The notes under the pieces are model-generated. The model did not search any database and had not been told where the DNA came from. It was given only the letters and a program-made list of their open reading frames with translations. Position numbers and translations under genes: made by a program. Positions 25,854-33,483 of a stretch of DNA of 64,000 nt are shown here, piece by piece. Within the stretch, counting starts at the first letter, position 1. Every line of letters begins with the position of its first letter. Source of the DNA: Oscillospiraceae bacterium (GTDB taxonomy: Bacteria > Bacillota > Clostridia > Oscillospirales > Ruminococcaceae); NCBI GenBank assembly GCA_017460955.1, contig JAFTZY010000002.1:1-64000 (forward strand). Direction: 5' to 3'.

Positions 25854-26132
25854 GAGCCTGTTTATAACCTTCCAATAACCATCTGCTGTGCATAAGCGAC
25901 CGCCCGCGTTCGCAAGCTCACTGGGCGTCTGCTTATCTTCGGCATCTTTCCGTCCTGACAACGCCCGTTCTTCTTGCAATACACAGAGTATTTCTGCGAA
26001 GAACGGGCGTTGTCAGGACGGTCGGCTTTTCATCCATTGCCGACACATCCTCACCTTCGGGCAGCATCCTGTCTCAGGTTCGGACGAAAATCTGCTCGAA
26101 AATCTGTCTATCTCCAGATTATAAACAGTCTC
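25854..26132. mobile_element. MITE-like element with terminal inverted repeats and TAA target duplication
   Basis: A 279-bp element whose ends, GAGCCTGTTTATAA and (inverted) GAGACTGTTTATAA, match at 13 of 14 positions. It is flanked by direct TAA triplets at 25851-25853 and 26133-26135. A near-perfect internal inverted repeat, CCGTCCTGACAACGCCCGTT with its complement, spans 25948-26022. There is no transposase gene inside. The 3-bp T-A-A duplication fits an IS5-type parent, which is inferred. It sits between the rsmE stop and the promoter of the next gene. Confidence 0.8.
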
Positions 26133-26152
26133 TAAATTTTTTCGGAAAAGTG

Positions 26153-26181
26153 TTGAAATTTAATTGCGGATGTGGTATAAT
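26153..26181 (+). promoter_or_regulatory. Promoter of the 107-aa gene
   Basis: TTGAAA (26153-26158), 17-bp spacer, TATAAT (26176-26181), extended TGG. Confidence 0.9.
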
Positions 26182-26292
26182 AAGTATATCGACGTCCCGG
26201 ATGCCCCGGAATGACCTGATTTTTGGTGTCCGGAACAACAGCTCCCGCAGGGCTGCACGAATAACGATCTGCGGAGAAATGAGGAATTTGTT

Positions 26293-26616
26293 ATGAAGGA
26301 TTGGAAGATTATTGCCATCATTGCCGTGACCGCCCTGGCTACGGCAGCCGCAGTGGTTCTGGTACTCCAGAAGCAGTCCCGCAAGCGCAGGATGCGTTTT
26401 GACAGCACGGAGTTCGATGATGACGATTTCATGGATGATATTGCCATCGGCGAGCAGGGTGCTTTCAGCAGTGACGATCTGGACGTGAAGATCCCCGATG
26501 AGGAGGAGATCGCCGAGACCCTCGAGGGTATGAAGGATAAGCTCGAGGATGCCATCGAGGACGCTACCGATGCAGTGGAGGACGCTGTGGAGGCTGTGGA
26601 CGCTGTCGAGGAATAA
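26293..26616 (+). CDS. Small acidic single-pass membrane protein
   Basis: A 107-residue protein with one N-terminal membrane helix (about 5-26), a basic stop-transfer patch (KQSRKRRMR), and a strongly acidic tail. The tail's second half is a regular helix or coiled coil of Glu/Asp/Ala/Val repeats (EDATDAVEDAVEAVDAVEE). Topology by the positive-inside rule puts the tail in the cytosol. It is not a recognised family, though similar to YtxH-like small proteins in layout. Own promoter and strong terminator. Confidence 0.75.
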   Translation: MKDWKIIAIIAVTALATAAAVVLVLQKQSRKRRMRFDSTEFDDDDFMDDIAIGEQGAFSSDDLDVKIPDEEEIAETLEGMKDKLEDAIEDATDAVEDAVEAVDAVEE

Positions 26617-26624
26617 CCCCTGAA

Positions 26625-26653
26625 AACGCCCCTTCCGTAAGGGAGGGGGCGTT
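26625..26653 (+). terminator. Terminator of the 107-aa gene
   Basis: AACGCCCCTTCC-gtaa-GGGAGGGGGCGTT stem followed by seven T. Confidence 0.93.
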
Positions 26654-26689
26654 TTTTTGTCGGCGGGCGTATTGCTCCCCCAAAAAGGA

Positions 26690-26745
26690 TCCCCTTCCCC
26701 TCCCGCGTCAGCAGGAGGGGAGGGGGTTTGGGGGGGGCGGCCGAA
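26690..26745. repeat. GC-rich palindromic repeat, partial copy
   Basis: CCCCTTCCCCTCCCGC pairs with GCAGGAGGGGAGGGGG; the core hairpin of the 3857-3968 family without its second part. Confidence 0.65.
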
Positions 26746-26770
26746 GCAGAGGTCTCTCCTTGTCCGGATG

Positions 26771-26802
26771 CCTTCTAACTTCTAACCTCTCACCTCTAAC
26801 TT
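26771..26802. repeat. Heptamer array CTNACCT
   Basis: CTAACTT, CTAACCT, CTCACCT, CTAACTT units abut the stop codon of the pectate lyase gene. Confidence 0.85.
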
Positions 26803-29508
26803 CTAAGCGGTCAGCATCCGCTTGAGGAGGGTCAGGTCGATGACATTGATGATGCCGTCGCCGTTGATGTCGGCATTCTTTCCGTTGGTCAGCGTCCCGG
26901 CACGCAGCAGCCACTTTTGCAGCATCACGGCATCCGTCACGCCCAGTACACCATTGTCATCAATATCGCCGGTCAGTGCCTGTTCCTCCGCCTTCTTCAC
27001 AGCCATCACCGTGTAGTTCACGCAGCCGGAGGACTGCCCGTTCTCACCGAGCGTCACGCGCTCACCCTGCTGGACCTCGCGTGCATATACCACAAACTGC
27101 ACATCGTTCGAGTTCCGGAAGGTCAGCTCCGTCTTTGTCCAGTCCGAAAGCCATGCCGGAGGTGTCGTCACTCTCGCGTCAAACGCCGCATAGACCGTCA
27201 GATCCTCCGCAGCGGTGAATTCCGCTAAGTCCCCGGTCAGGTTCTTGGCATCGCAGGGCGTCATCACATATTCTGCACCGAGCAGTGCCTCGGGAAGTCC
27301 CGTATAGGTCACCTCTCTGTCGCCAAAGAGGAGCGCACCGTCCTGGAGATCCGACTTGATCGCCCATGCACCCGCATAGGTGTTGTTCAGACGGTCGAAA
27401 TCGCGGATCAGCTCGCCCTGCAGCGGATCGAGGACCATGCTGACGTACCACTTCTGGGAATTGTTGCCCGTGCAGGTCCACTGGATGACGTCCGCACCCT
27501 CGTCCTTGGAATCGGCTATGACACCAAAGCAGCTCTGGTCGCCGGTACACTTGGTCGTGATGGTGTAGGAGCCGTCACCGTTGTCCACGAACTTGAACTT
27601 TCTGGCATCCGACTCGTCATTCGACCACAGGCCGATGCTCGTGCCGTTGTCCGTGCTGCCGTAGGGCAGGTCGATGCACAGATTCTGGTTCATTGCCGTG
27701 TAGATGTAATAGTACCCGTCGCCGGCATCCCGGAGCGTCCAGGTGCAGGCAGCCTTGTCGGAAGGCTTGCCCTGGCCGACATTCGCACCGCTTGCAGCCG
27801 TCTCATCCGTCACGGCAAGATACAGGCCGCTGTTGACATTGCGGAAGGTGTAGCTGAAGGCCGTGTCCATCACCGCGCCGGTCTTGGTCTTGAGCTCGAC
27901 ATGGCGCAGGAAGGGGCAGGCATAGCGGGTGGTGATCCAGGGATCAAACTCGCTGTCGGTGATGTACTTCATGCCCGAGGCGCTCGTCTGGTCACCGGCA
28001 TACTTGGTGCAGAAGGCCTTGGAATCGGTGTTCTTCGTATTGTAGGCATCGATCATGGAGTAGCCGTAGTTGTTCTTCGGGTACCATGTGCTCGTGGTCT
28101 TGGGGGAGAAGCTGACCGCGGAGGGCGTGGCATTCAGCCCCTCGGAGAGGTAGGAGCCGGAATCCCGGCAGGGATCGGAGCCGCCGCCCATCATGAGTGC
28201 CTGGCTCTTGGTATAGCCGTTGAAGTAGTTGTTCTCGGAGACCATATCCGAGCCGTCACCGCCGATGATGCCGGAGGTCGCAGAGCCGTTGGCATCCTTG
28301 CCGTAGGCGGAATAGTAGTTGTCATAGACATGGGCCGAGCCGTTGCCGAGCTGCGGGCAGCGTCTGACATTCTGATCCCACCAGTTGTAGAGGAGGGTCG
28401 TGCGGTCGCGGGTGATCTCATCGTTCTGCGTGCCGTATGCAACGGTCCAGTAGCGCTTCTTTAAGTGGCAGTAGGAGATGGTCACATAGTCCGGGGAACG
28501 CAGGCGGTCCTTGGCGTCCATGTAGTTGTCATAGGGGGTGTTGATCCAGATGAACTTGCCGACCTCGTCCTGTCCGTTGCCGGTGCGGTCGTAGGAGAGC
28601 TGGTTGTCGAAGAAGATGTGGTCGATCCAGATCTGCCGCGAGGACCAGACATTGATGAGGATGCGGTTCGGGGAGTTCTTGGCAATCATCTTGAGGTTGC
28701 GGATGACGATGTTGTCCGACGGCTCATCGCCCTCGGTGCCGTATTCGTTGTTGGTACGCAGCTGGCAGTCGTAGATGGTATGGCTCCCGTAGCAGCCCAC
28801 CAGGGTCTTGTTGTCGCGGATGCGGGTATGGGATTTCTTCTGCATGTCGATATCCCCGGTCACCACGACCGTCAGCGGCTCGGTCTTTTTGAGCTGTGCC
28901 TCGAGCTCATCGGCGGTGCTGACATAGACCACATCACCGAAGAGGCCGCCGACCGTACCGGCCTTCTCACCGGCGTATCCCTTGGCGTTGGCTGCCCAGC
29001 CCTCAAGGCCGTCGAGGTTGATCTTGTACTTCTGGTAGGTATCGCCGCTGTAGGAGGCGAGCATAAAGCCCACACCCTCCTTGTAGGTCAGTGCCTTGGA
29101 GGAGTCGGCGTTGCTGGTGATCTTGTAGTACAGGTAGTACCCGTCGCAGTCCTTCTGCACGCCCTCGATCTTCCAGCGCTGGGCAGCGCCGTCGGAATCG
29201 GCGGCCAGGCTCACGCCGGTGCCGCTTGCGGTGAGGATCTGTCCGGTGGCGCCGTTGACGATCTCGAACACGCCGCTCGATACATAATTAAGATGCCACT
29301 TTTCATTGGCAGTTCCCTGTACCTCTGCCGGTGCGAGGAGGGCGCCGTCGGCGGTCACATTGTTGTCGGTGTCCCCGAGTGCCAGGCGGAATTCCTGGAC
29401 CGGATAGGACACGGCAGCCTGTGCCGTCATCGGAATGCCCGGAAGACCGGCTGCCGCAACGCCTGTCACAGCGGTCAGCAGCCATGCTGTTGCTTTCGAT
29501 CCCTTCAT
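26803..29508 (-). CDS. Cellulosomal pectate lyase (PL1) with ricin-type modules and dockerin
   Basis: Secreted enzyme of 901 residues that should cleave polygalacturonate by beta-elimination. A signal peptide (1-31) is followed by a ricin-B/CBM13-like module (about 35-170) and a PL1 beta-helix (about 195-520). The helix carries IWIDHIFFD (Ca2+/substrate region) and NVRRCPQLGNGSAHVYDNYY (catalytic Arg region). A second CBM13-like module (about 530-690, QNLCIDL and QKWYV motifs) and a beta domain precede the C-terminal dockerin (846-901) with loops DIDDNGVLGVTD and DINGDGIINVID. ATG 29508 is 8 nt from AAAAGGGG and is preferred over ATG 29514. Monocistronic. Confidence 0.93.
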   Translation of the reverse strand: MKGSKATAWLLTAVTGVAAAGLPGIPMTAQAAVSYPVQEFRLALGDTDNNVTADGALLAPAEVQGTANEKWHLNYVSSGVFEIVNGATGQILTASGTGVSLAADSDGAAQRWKIEGVQKDCDGYYLYYKITSNADSSKALTYKEGVGFMLASYSGDTYQKYKINLDGLEGWAANAKGYAGEKAGTVGGLFGDVVYVSTADELEAQLKKTEPLTVVVTGDIDMQKKSHTRIRDNKTLVGCYGSHTIYDCQLRTNNEYGTEGDEPSDNIVIRNLKMIAKNSPNRILINVWSSRQIWIDHIFFDNQLSYDRTGNGQDEVGKFIWINTPYDNYMDAKDRLRSPDYVTISYCHLKKRYWTVAYGTQNDEITRDRTTLLYNWWDQNVRRCPQLGNGSAHVYDNYYSAYGKDANGSATSGIIGGDGSDMVSENNYFNGYTKSQALMMGGGSDPCRDSGSYLSEGLNATPSAVSFSPKTTSTWYPKNNYGYSMIDAYNTKNTDSKAFCTKYAGDQTSASGMKYITDSEFDPWITTRYACPFLRHVELKTKTGAVMDTAFSYTFRNVNSGLYLAVTDETAASGANVGQGKPSDKAACTWTLRDAGDGYYYIYTAMNQNLCIDLPYGSTDNGTSIGLWSNDESDARKFKFVDNGDGSYTITTKCTGDQSCFGVIADSKDEGADVIQWTCTGNNSQKWYVSMVLDPLQGELIRDFDRLNNTYAGAWAIKSDLQDGALLFGDREVTYTGLPEALLGAEYVMTPCDAKNLTGDLAEFTAAEDLTVYAAFDARVTTPPAWLSDWTKTELTFRNSNDVQFVVYAREVQQGERVTLGENGQSSGCVNYTVMAVKKAEEQALTGDIDDNGVLGVTDAVMLQKWLLRAGTLTNGKNADINGDGIINVIDLTLLKRMLTA

Positions 29509-29575
29509 TATCATTACCCCTTTTCCATGTTTCTTATGTCTATCGGAACTTCTGAACAATCTGTGAACTAATATT

Positions 29576-29604
29576 ATGATAGCACATATATCACCGCAGT
29601 GCAA
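29576..29604 (-). promoter_or_regulatory. Promoter of the pectate lyase gene
   Basis: Minus strand TTGCAC, 17-bp spacer, TATCAT with extended TGC. Confidence 0.78.
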
Positions 29605-29661
29605 TGACATATCCCGCCGGATATATTGCAAAAACGCTCCTTATGCGGATCGCGTGCAAAA

Positions 29662-29691
29662 ATCCCCCGCCTTCGGGAAAGGCGGGGGGAT
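29662..29691 (-). terminator. Terminator of the ECF S-component gene
   Basis: CCCCCGCC/GGCGGGGG stem followed on the minus strand by ATTTTTG. Confidence 0.88.
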
Positions 29692-29723
29692 CGCTGTATT
29701 GTATGATCGGATCCGGGGCGGGG

Positions 29724-30350
29724 TCAGGCCTCCTTGGCGGGGGCGGGCTTACTCTGGGGCAGGAGTCTGGCATGGTAGAGCGCGGCACCCACGGCACCGG
29801 TAATGACGGTGGAGGCGATCATTTCGCAGACCGCATTGACACCGATGGAGCCGACGATGTAGGCGAGAACAGCCTTGCCTGCCATCAGGCCCTGCACATA
29901 ATCGGTCTTGCCGAAGCAGATGACCAGTGCGGACATGAAGAACACGGTGTTCAGGAAGGCGGAGAAGAAGCCGGTGACCGGGAAGGCCACATCCGGATGG
30001 ATCCTTGAAACGAGCTTGTAGATCCAGCCGATCAGGAAGCCGTCAAGCACTCTGGGAACAAAGCGCTGCACGAAGGCAAGCAGGGGATCGATATCGACGA
30101 GGACCGCACCCATGGGGCTGAGTACGCCGATGCCGAAGCACTGCAAAAAGCTGAGAATGCCGAAAATGGCTCCCATGGCGGCACCGCCTACGGGTCCGAG
30201 GGCAACGGCTGCAAGTGCGACGGGGATCACGCCCAGTGTGATGGACAGATTTCCGACGGGGATGGTACCGATCGGCGTGAGCAGGAACAGCAGTTCCACG
30301 GCTGTGAGCATGCCGAGCAGCACCAGGGACTTGGTGTTGACTTTTTTCAT
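29724..30350 (-). CDS. ECF transporter S component (vitamin-type substrate binder)
   Basis: A 208-residue membrane protein with six helices, of the energy-coupling-factor S-component class. The helix 1-2 region reads LLTPIGTIPVGNLSITLGVIPV and is followed by the Gly/Ala-rich GPVGGAAMGAIFGILSFLQ. S components capture a vitamin or metal and share a common ATPase/EcfT module, not encoded here. The pattern is closest to pantothenate-like members, but the substrate is not assignable from sequence alone. AAGGAGG lies 8 nt before the ATG, and no riboswitch fits in the short leader. Confidence 0.85.
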   Translation of the reverse strand: MKKVNTKSLVLLGMLTAVELLFLLTPIGTIPVGNLSITLGVIPVALAAVALGPVGGAAMGAIFGILSFLQCFGIGVLSPMGAVLVDIDPLLAFVQRFVPRVLDGFLIGWIYKLVSRIHPDVAFPVTGFFSAFLNTVFFMSALVICFGKTDYVQGLMAGKAVLAYIVGSIGVNAVCEMIASTVITGAVGAALYHARLLPQSKPAPAKEA

Positions 30351-30408
30351 TGAGTTTTCCTCCTTGTGTTATTATTCCCGGCACTCCGGGATACAATACA
30401 ACACACCT

Positions 30409-30437
30409 ATTATAGCATAGCGGGGGAGGATTGTCAA
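30409..30437 (-). promoter_or_regulatory. Promoter of the ECF S-component gene
   Basis: Minus strand TTGACA, 17-bp spacer, TATAAT with extended TGC. Confidence 0.92.
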
Positions 30438-30455
30438 GCCCCTGGGATCCTGCCT

Positions 30456-30824
30456 TTATCCCTGCTTCTTCAAACGGTTCCCCGCCGTCAGAGCGACAGT
30501 CAGGCCGGCTGTGAGCGCGGCGGTGATCCCGGCGGAGGCGGCCGTCATACCGCCTTTTAAGACGCCGATGATGCCCTCCTCCTCCACCGCCTCCCGGACG
30601 CCCTGGGCCAGCAGATGCCCGAAGCCCGTCAGCGGGACACTTGCACCCGCGCCCGCAAACTCGATGAGCGGCCCGTACAGGCCCAGTCCCGACAGGATCA
30701 CCCCGGCCACCACGAACGAGGTCAGGATCCGCGCAGGCGTCAGCCTTGTGAGATCAATGAGCACCTGGCCCACGGCGCAGATCGTACCGCCGACCAGGAA
30801 TGCCTTCAGAAGTGCCGTCAGCAT
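30456..30824 (-). CDS. spoVAE: Stage V sporulation protein AE (SpoVAEB type)
   Basis: A 122-residue membrane protein with three to four helices, matching SpoVAE(b). It is part of the SpoVA complex that moves Ca-dipicolinate into forespores and releases it at germination. Landmarks are AFLVGGTICAVGQVLID and LTGFGHLLAQGVREAVEEEG. It overlaps the spoVAD end by 7 bp, with GGAGGTGG upstream, so the two are coupled. No terminator is seen before the next promoter. Confidence 0.92.
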   Translation of the reverse strand: MLTALLKAFLVGGTICAVGQVLIDLTRLTPARILTSFVVAGVILSGLGLYGPLIEFAGAGASVPLTGFGHLLAQGVREAVEEEGIIGVLKGGMTAASAGITAALTAGLTVALTAGNRLKKQG

Positions 30825-31840
30825 GCTTCCACCTCCCCTGCGCAAAGCTCCGTCACATGGCAGATGCCCGGGATGCTCTCGCCCTGCTGCGCCGACATCG
30901 CCGAAAGCAGCGCCCCCGTGGCCGCGAACAGGATCCGGTGCAGCCGGCCCTCCCGCAGTGCCGGAAGGAAATGCCCGCACAGGAGGCTGGCACTGCATCC
31001 GCAGCCAGAGCCCCCCGCATGTGCATCCTGCCCGGCATTGTCGAACATCATCACACCGCAGTCATGATGCACCCCGGCAATGTCCACACCCCCCTGCTGC
31101 ATCAGCTCGTGCAGGAGGGGCGTGCCGATCATCCCCAGGTCCCCGGTGACAATGGCATCGTAGTCCCCGGGGGCGGTGCCGGTGTCATGGAGGTAGCGCA
31201 GGAGCGTGTCCGCCGCTGCCGGTGCCATGGCAGCGCCCATGTTCGTGGCGTCCGTCACGCCCAGGTCCCGGATGCGGCCGATGCAGCCGCCCGCGACGCG
31301 CACGCCCGTCCCCGCATGGCAAAGCACCACCGCACCGCTTGCCGTGCATGTCCACTGGGAGGTCGGCGTGCGCTGCCCGCCGTAGGACAGCGGGAACCGG
31401 AACTGCCGCTCCGCCGTGGCATAGTGGGAGGAGGTGACCGCCGCGGCACGGCGGCATGCCCCGCTCTGTGTGAGGACGGATGCCAGCAGCAGCGCCTCAC
31501 TCATGGTCGAGCAGGCGCCGTAGATCCCGAGGAAGGGGATGTCCACACGGCGCATGGCAAACGCAGAGCCGGTGCATTGGTTGATAAGGTCCCCGGCAAG
31601 GACGCAGTCCACATCCCCGGCACGCAGCTCCCCCTTGACAAGGGCTGCATGCAGGGTATCGCTCTGCATCCGGCTCTCGGCTGCCTCCCAGGTCTTTTCC
31701 CCGAAATACGGGTCCTTCTCGATGCGGTCAAAGCAGCCGCCCATGGGGCCCTCCCCCTCCCGCGCTCCGGCGGTGGAGGCAAAGCTCTCCACAAACGGCC
31801 CCTGCGTAAAGCGCAGACTTGTCCCGATGCGCTCGATCAT
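30818..31840 (-). CDS. spoVAD: Stage V sporulation protein AD
   Basis: A 340-residue soluble protein with the thiolase-like fold of SpoVAD, the dipicolinate-binding subunit of the SpoVA channel. Landmarks are STAGAREGEGPMGGCFD, DVDCVLAGDLINQCTGS, the GIYGACSTMSEALLLAS loop with the thiolase-position Cys, and the C-terminal HAGGSGCGCSASLL. ATG 31840 is about 8 nt from GGAGGTG; the GTG one codon earlier is closer. No spoVAC lies upstream, although C-D-Eb is the usual minimal set. A TGTATA-18-TACAAT promoter precedes it. Confidence 0.95.
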   Translation of the reverse strand: MIERIGTSLRFTQGPFVESFASTAGAREGEGPMGGCFDRIEKDPYFGEKTWEAAESRMQSDTLHAALVKGELRAGDVDCVLAGDLINQCTGSAFAMRRVDIPFLGIYGACSTMSEALLLASVLTQSGACRRAAAVTSSHYATAERQFRFPLSYGGQRTPTSQWTCTASGAVVLCHAGTGVRVAGGCIGRIRDLGVTDATNMGAAMAPAAADTLLRYLHDTGTAPGDYDAIVTGDLGMIGTPLLHELMQQGGVDIAGVHHDCGVMMFDNAGQDAHAGGSGCGCSASLLCGHFLPALREGRLHRILFAATGALLSAMSAQQGESIPGICHVTELCAGEVEAC

Positions 31841-31869
31841 CACGCAGCACCTCCTTCATGCTTGGTGCT

Positions 31870-31899
31870 ATTGTACCGCAGGGAAGCCCGGTCTATACA
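31870..31899 (-). promoter_or_regulatory. Possible spoVAD promoter
   Basis: Minus strand TGTATA, 18-bp spacer, TACAAT. It lacks a TTGACA and partly resembles forespore (sigma-F/G) promoters, but the match is only moderate. Confidence 0.4.
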
Positions 31900-31936
31900 T
31901 CGGTATTTTTTTACAAACGTGCAAAGCAGCCAACAA

Positions 31937-31960
31937 AAAAAGCCCCCATGCAGGGGGCTT
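31937..31960 (-). terminator. Terminator of rpsF-ssb-rpsR
   Basis: AGCCCCC/GGGGGCT stem followed on the minus strand by TTTTTTTG. Confidence 0.9.
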
Positions 31961-31968
31961 TTGGGATC

Positions 31969-32211
31969 TTAGTCGCTCACATACGGCAGCAGGGCAATAT
32001 GTCTTGCTCTCTTGATGGCAACCGTCAGCTCACGCTGATGGAAAGCGCATGTGCCGGTGACACGGCGGGGGAGGATCTTGGATCTTTCCGTCATGCACTT
32101 CTTGAGCTTGGTGATGTCCTTGTAGTCGATCTTTTCCACACGATCCACACAGAACATGCAAACCTTCTTGCGCGGGCGCTTAGAAGGACGGGAATTTCTC
32201 TCGCGTTCCAT
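31969..32211 (-). CDS. rpsR: 30S ribosomal protein S18
   Basis: An 80-residue ribosomal protein that binds S6 on the 30S platform. It has the basic N-terminus [14 protein letters not shown] and conserved [22 protein letters not shown]. Cysteines (CMFC...C) make it a zinc-capable (C+) form. It is the last gene of the standard rpsF-ssb-rpsR operon, with AAGGAG 9 nt upstream. Confidence 0.97.
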   Translation of the reverse strand: MERERNSRPSKRPRKKVCMFCVDRVEKIDYKDITKLKKCMTERSKILPRRVTGTCAFHQRELTVAIKRARHIALLPYVSD

Positions 32212-32235
32212 ATCAATGACTCCTTTTCTGTAAGA

Positions 32236-32763
32236 TTAAAACGGTACTTCGCCGTCGCTCAGAATCTCCTCAAAATCGCCCAGATCGCCGAGCTCGATAG
32301 GGTTCGGGGCCTGGTTCACAGCGGCCTGCGGGGCAGCCGGACGCGCCGGTGCCGGAGCGGGTGTGCTCTGCTGGTACTGCTGGGCATTGTCATAGGCGGG
32401 ACTGTTATACTGACCCGGGGCATTGTAGCCGCCGCCGGAATTACGGCTGTCGCCGCAGAAATCAATGCGGTCTGCCTGGATGGCCATGCTGTAATGCTTG
32501 ACACCGTCCTTGTCCGTATAATTGTTGTTCTGCAAGGTGCCCTCCACATGGATCATACGACCCTTGGTGAAGTACTTGCAGACGAACTCGGCCTGCTGAC
32601 GCCAGCAGGTGATGTCGAAGAAATCGGTCTGGCGTTCCTCGCCCTGACGGGCAAAGCTCCGCTCGACTGCGATACTGAAACGGCACATCGAAACGCCGCT
32701 CTGCGTGGTACGCAGCTCGGGGTCCCGTGTCAGGCGGCCCATTAAAATGACTCTGTTATACAT
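32236..32763 (-). CDS. ssb: Single-stranded DNA-binding protein
   Basis: A 175-residue SSB. The OB fold (about 1-107) begins MYNRVILMGRLTRDPELR. A Gly/Asn/Gln/Pro/Ala-rich flexible linker ends in the acidic tip EILSDGEVPF, used to recruit repair and replication proteins. ATG 32763 (GGAGGT 10 nt upstream) is chosen over GTG 32775, which overlaps the ribosome binding site. The tip variant EVPF replaces the more usual DIPF. It lies between rpsF and rpsR, as usual. Confidence 0.97.
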   Translation of the reverse strand: MYNRVILMGRLTRDPELRTTQSGVSMCRFSIAVERSFARQGEERQTDFFDITCWRQQAEFVCKYFTKGRMIHVEGTLQNNNYTDKDGVKHYSMAIQADRIDFCGDSRNSGGGYNAPGQYNSPAYDNAQQYQQSTPAPAPARPAAPQAAVNQAPNPIELGDLGDFEEILSDGEVPF

Positions 32764-32823
32764 CGCGCAGTACACCTCCGTGACCTGTTGGGATTCTAAA
32801 CCTCTGACATCCTGTGCTTGTGC

Positions 32824-33117
32824 TTACTTGGTGGTGACCAGCGCACGCAGAACACCGTCCGTGATGTTCAGCACACGATTGAGCTCAGCCGGGAATTCGG
32901 GCTTGGCCGTGAAGGTATACAGAACGTAGTACCCCTCGGTCTCGTAATTGATCGCATACGCGAGCTTACGCTTGCCCCACTCATTGACCTCCTCGGTCAG
33001 AGTGCCGTTCTTCTCGATGAGAGCCTTGAACTTCTCCACGAGTGCCTTGATCTCTTCCTCCTCCTTCTTCAGGGAGAAAACGACCATTGCCTCATAGGTC
33101 TCACTCAGTTTTGCCAT
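32824..33117 (-). CDS. rpsF: 30S ribosomal protein S6
   Basis: A 97-residue S6 with YEAMVVFSLKKEEEEIKALV and the conserved WGKRKLAYAINYETEGYYVL. It binds 16S rRNA together with S18. The frame extends upstream, but ATG 33117 has GGAGGT about 9 nt before it and gives the standard N-terminus. First gene of the operon. Confidence 0.97.
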   Translation of the reverse strand: MAKLSETYEAMVVFSLKKEEEEIKALVEKFKALIEKNGTLTEEVNEWGKRKLAYAINYETEGYYVLYTFTAKPEFPAELNRVLNITDGVLRALVTTK

Positions 33118-33144
33118 GCTTGACTGCACCTCCTTCTGGATTCC

Positions 33145-33166
33145 GCTTGCCCTCCTCCGGACAAGC
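33145..33166 (-). promoter_or_regulatory. Possible S6:S18-binding leader hairpin
   Basis: In the rpsF leader, GCTTG pairs with CAAGC around a loop containing CCGGAGGAGG. Known S6:S18 autoregulatory motifs are a leader hairpin with a CCG bulge. The resemblance here is suggestive, not proven. Confidence 0.4.
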
Positions 33167-33222
33167 AAGGATTTTGGATACGCACATGCCGTGCGCAGAT
33201 TGCTTCGTGAGCAATCCTATAT

Positions 33223-33251
33223 ATTATAGCACACTTCCGGCGGGTTGTCAA
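33223..33251 (-). promoter_or_regulatory. Promoter of rpsF-ssb-rpsR
   Basis: Minus strand TTGACA, 17-bp spacer, TATAAT with extended TGC; consensus-perfect hexamers. Confidence 0.95.
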
Positions 33252-33299
33252 GCGTTTTTTTGCGGCAAAGCTGCACATGGCCGCCCTCCCCCTGCCCTT

Positions 33300-33335
33300 T
33301 TAGAAGTAAGAAGTGAGAGGTAAGAAATAAGAAGG
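33300..33335. repeat. Degenerate heptamer array
   Basis: TTAGAAG, TAAGAAG, TGAGAGG, TAAGAAA, TAAGAAG: 7-bp units related to inverted CTNACCT. It lies upstream of the dockerin cluster promoter. Confidence 0.7.
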
Positions 33336-33389
33336 CACGCGGTTCGTGAAACTGCACAAAAACGGGGGGATTTTCGTAATATACTACCA

Positions 33390-33418
33390 TTTACAAACAA
33401 ATGTTTTTGTGCTATACT
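33390..33418 (+). promoter_or_regulatory. Promoter of the first dockerin-cluster gene
   Basis: TTTACA (33390-33395), 17-bp spacer, TATACT (33413-33418), extended TGC. Confidence 0.88.
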
Positions 33419-33483
33419 GTAAATAACAGGAAAGATCTTCCTGCACCAACGTGAAACCGAGACCCATGAAAGGAGTGGTCCCT

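Noticed and set aside
30351..30408. Vitamin riboswitch in front of the ECF S-component gene
   Set aside because: The leader is only about 50 nt and shows no TPP, preQ1 or other aptamer landmarks.
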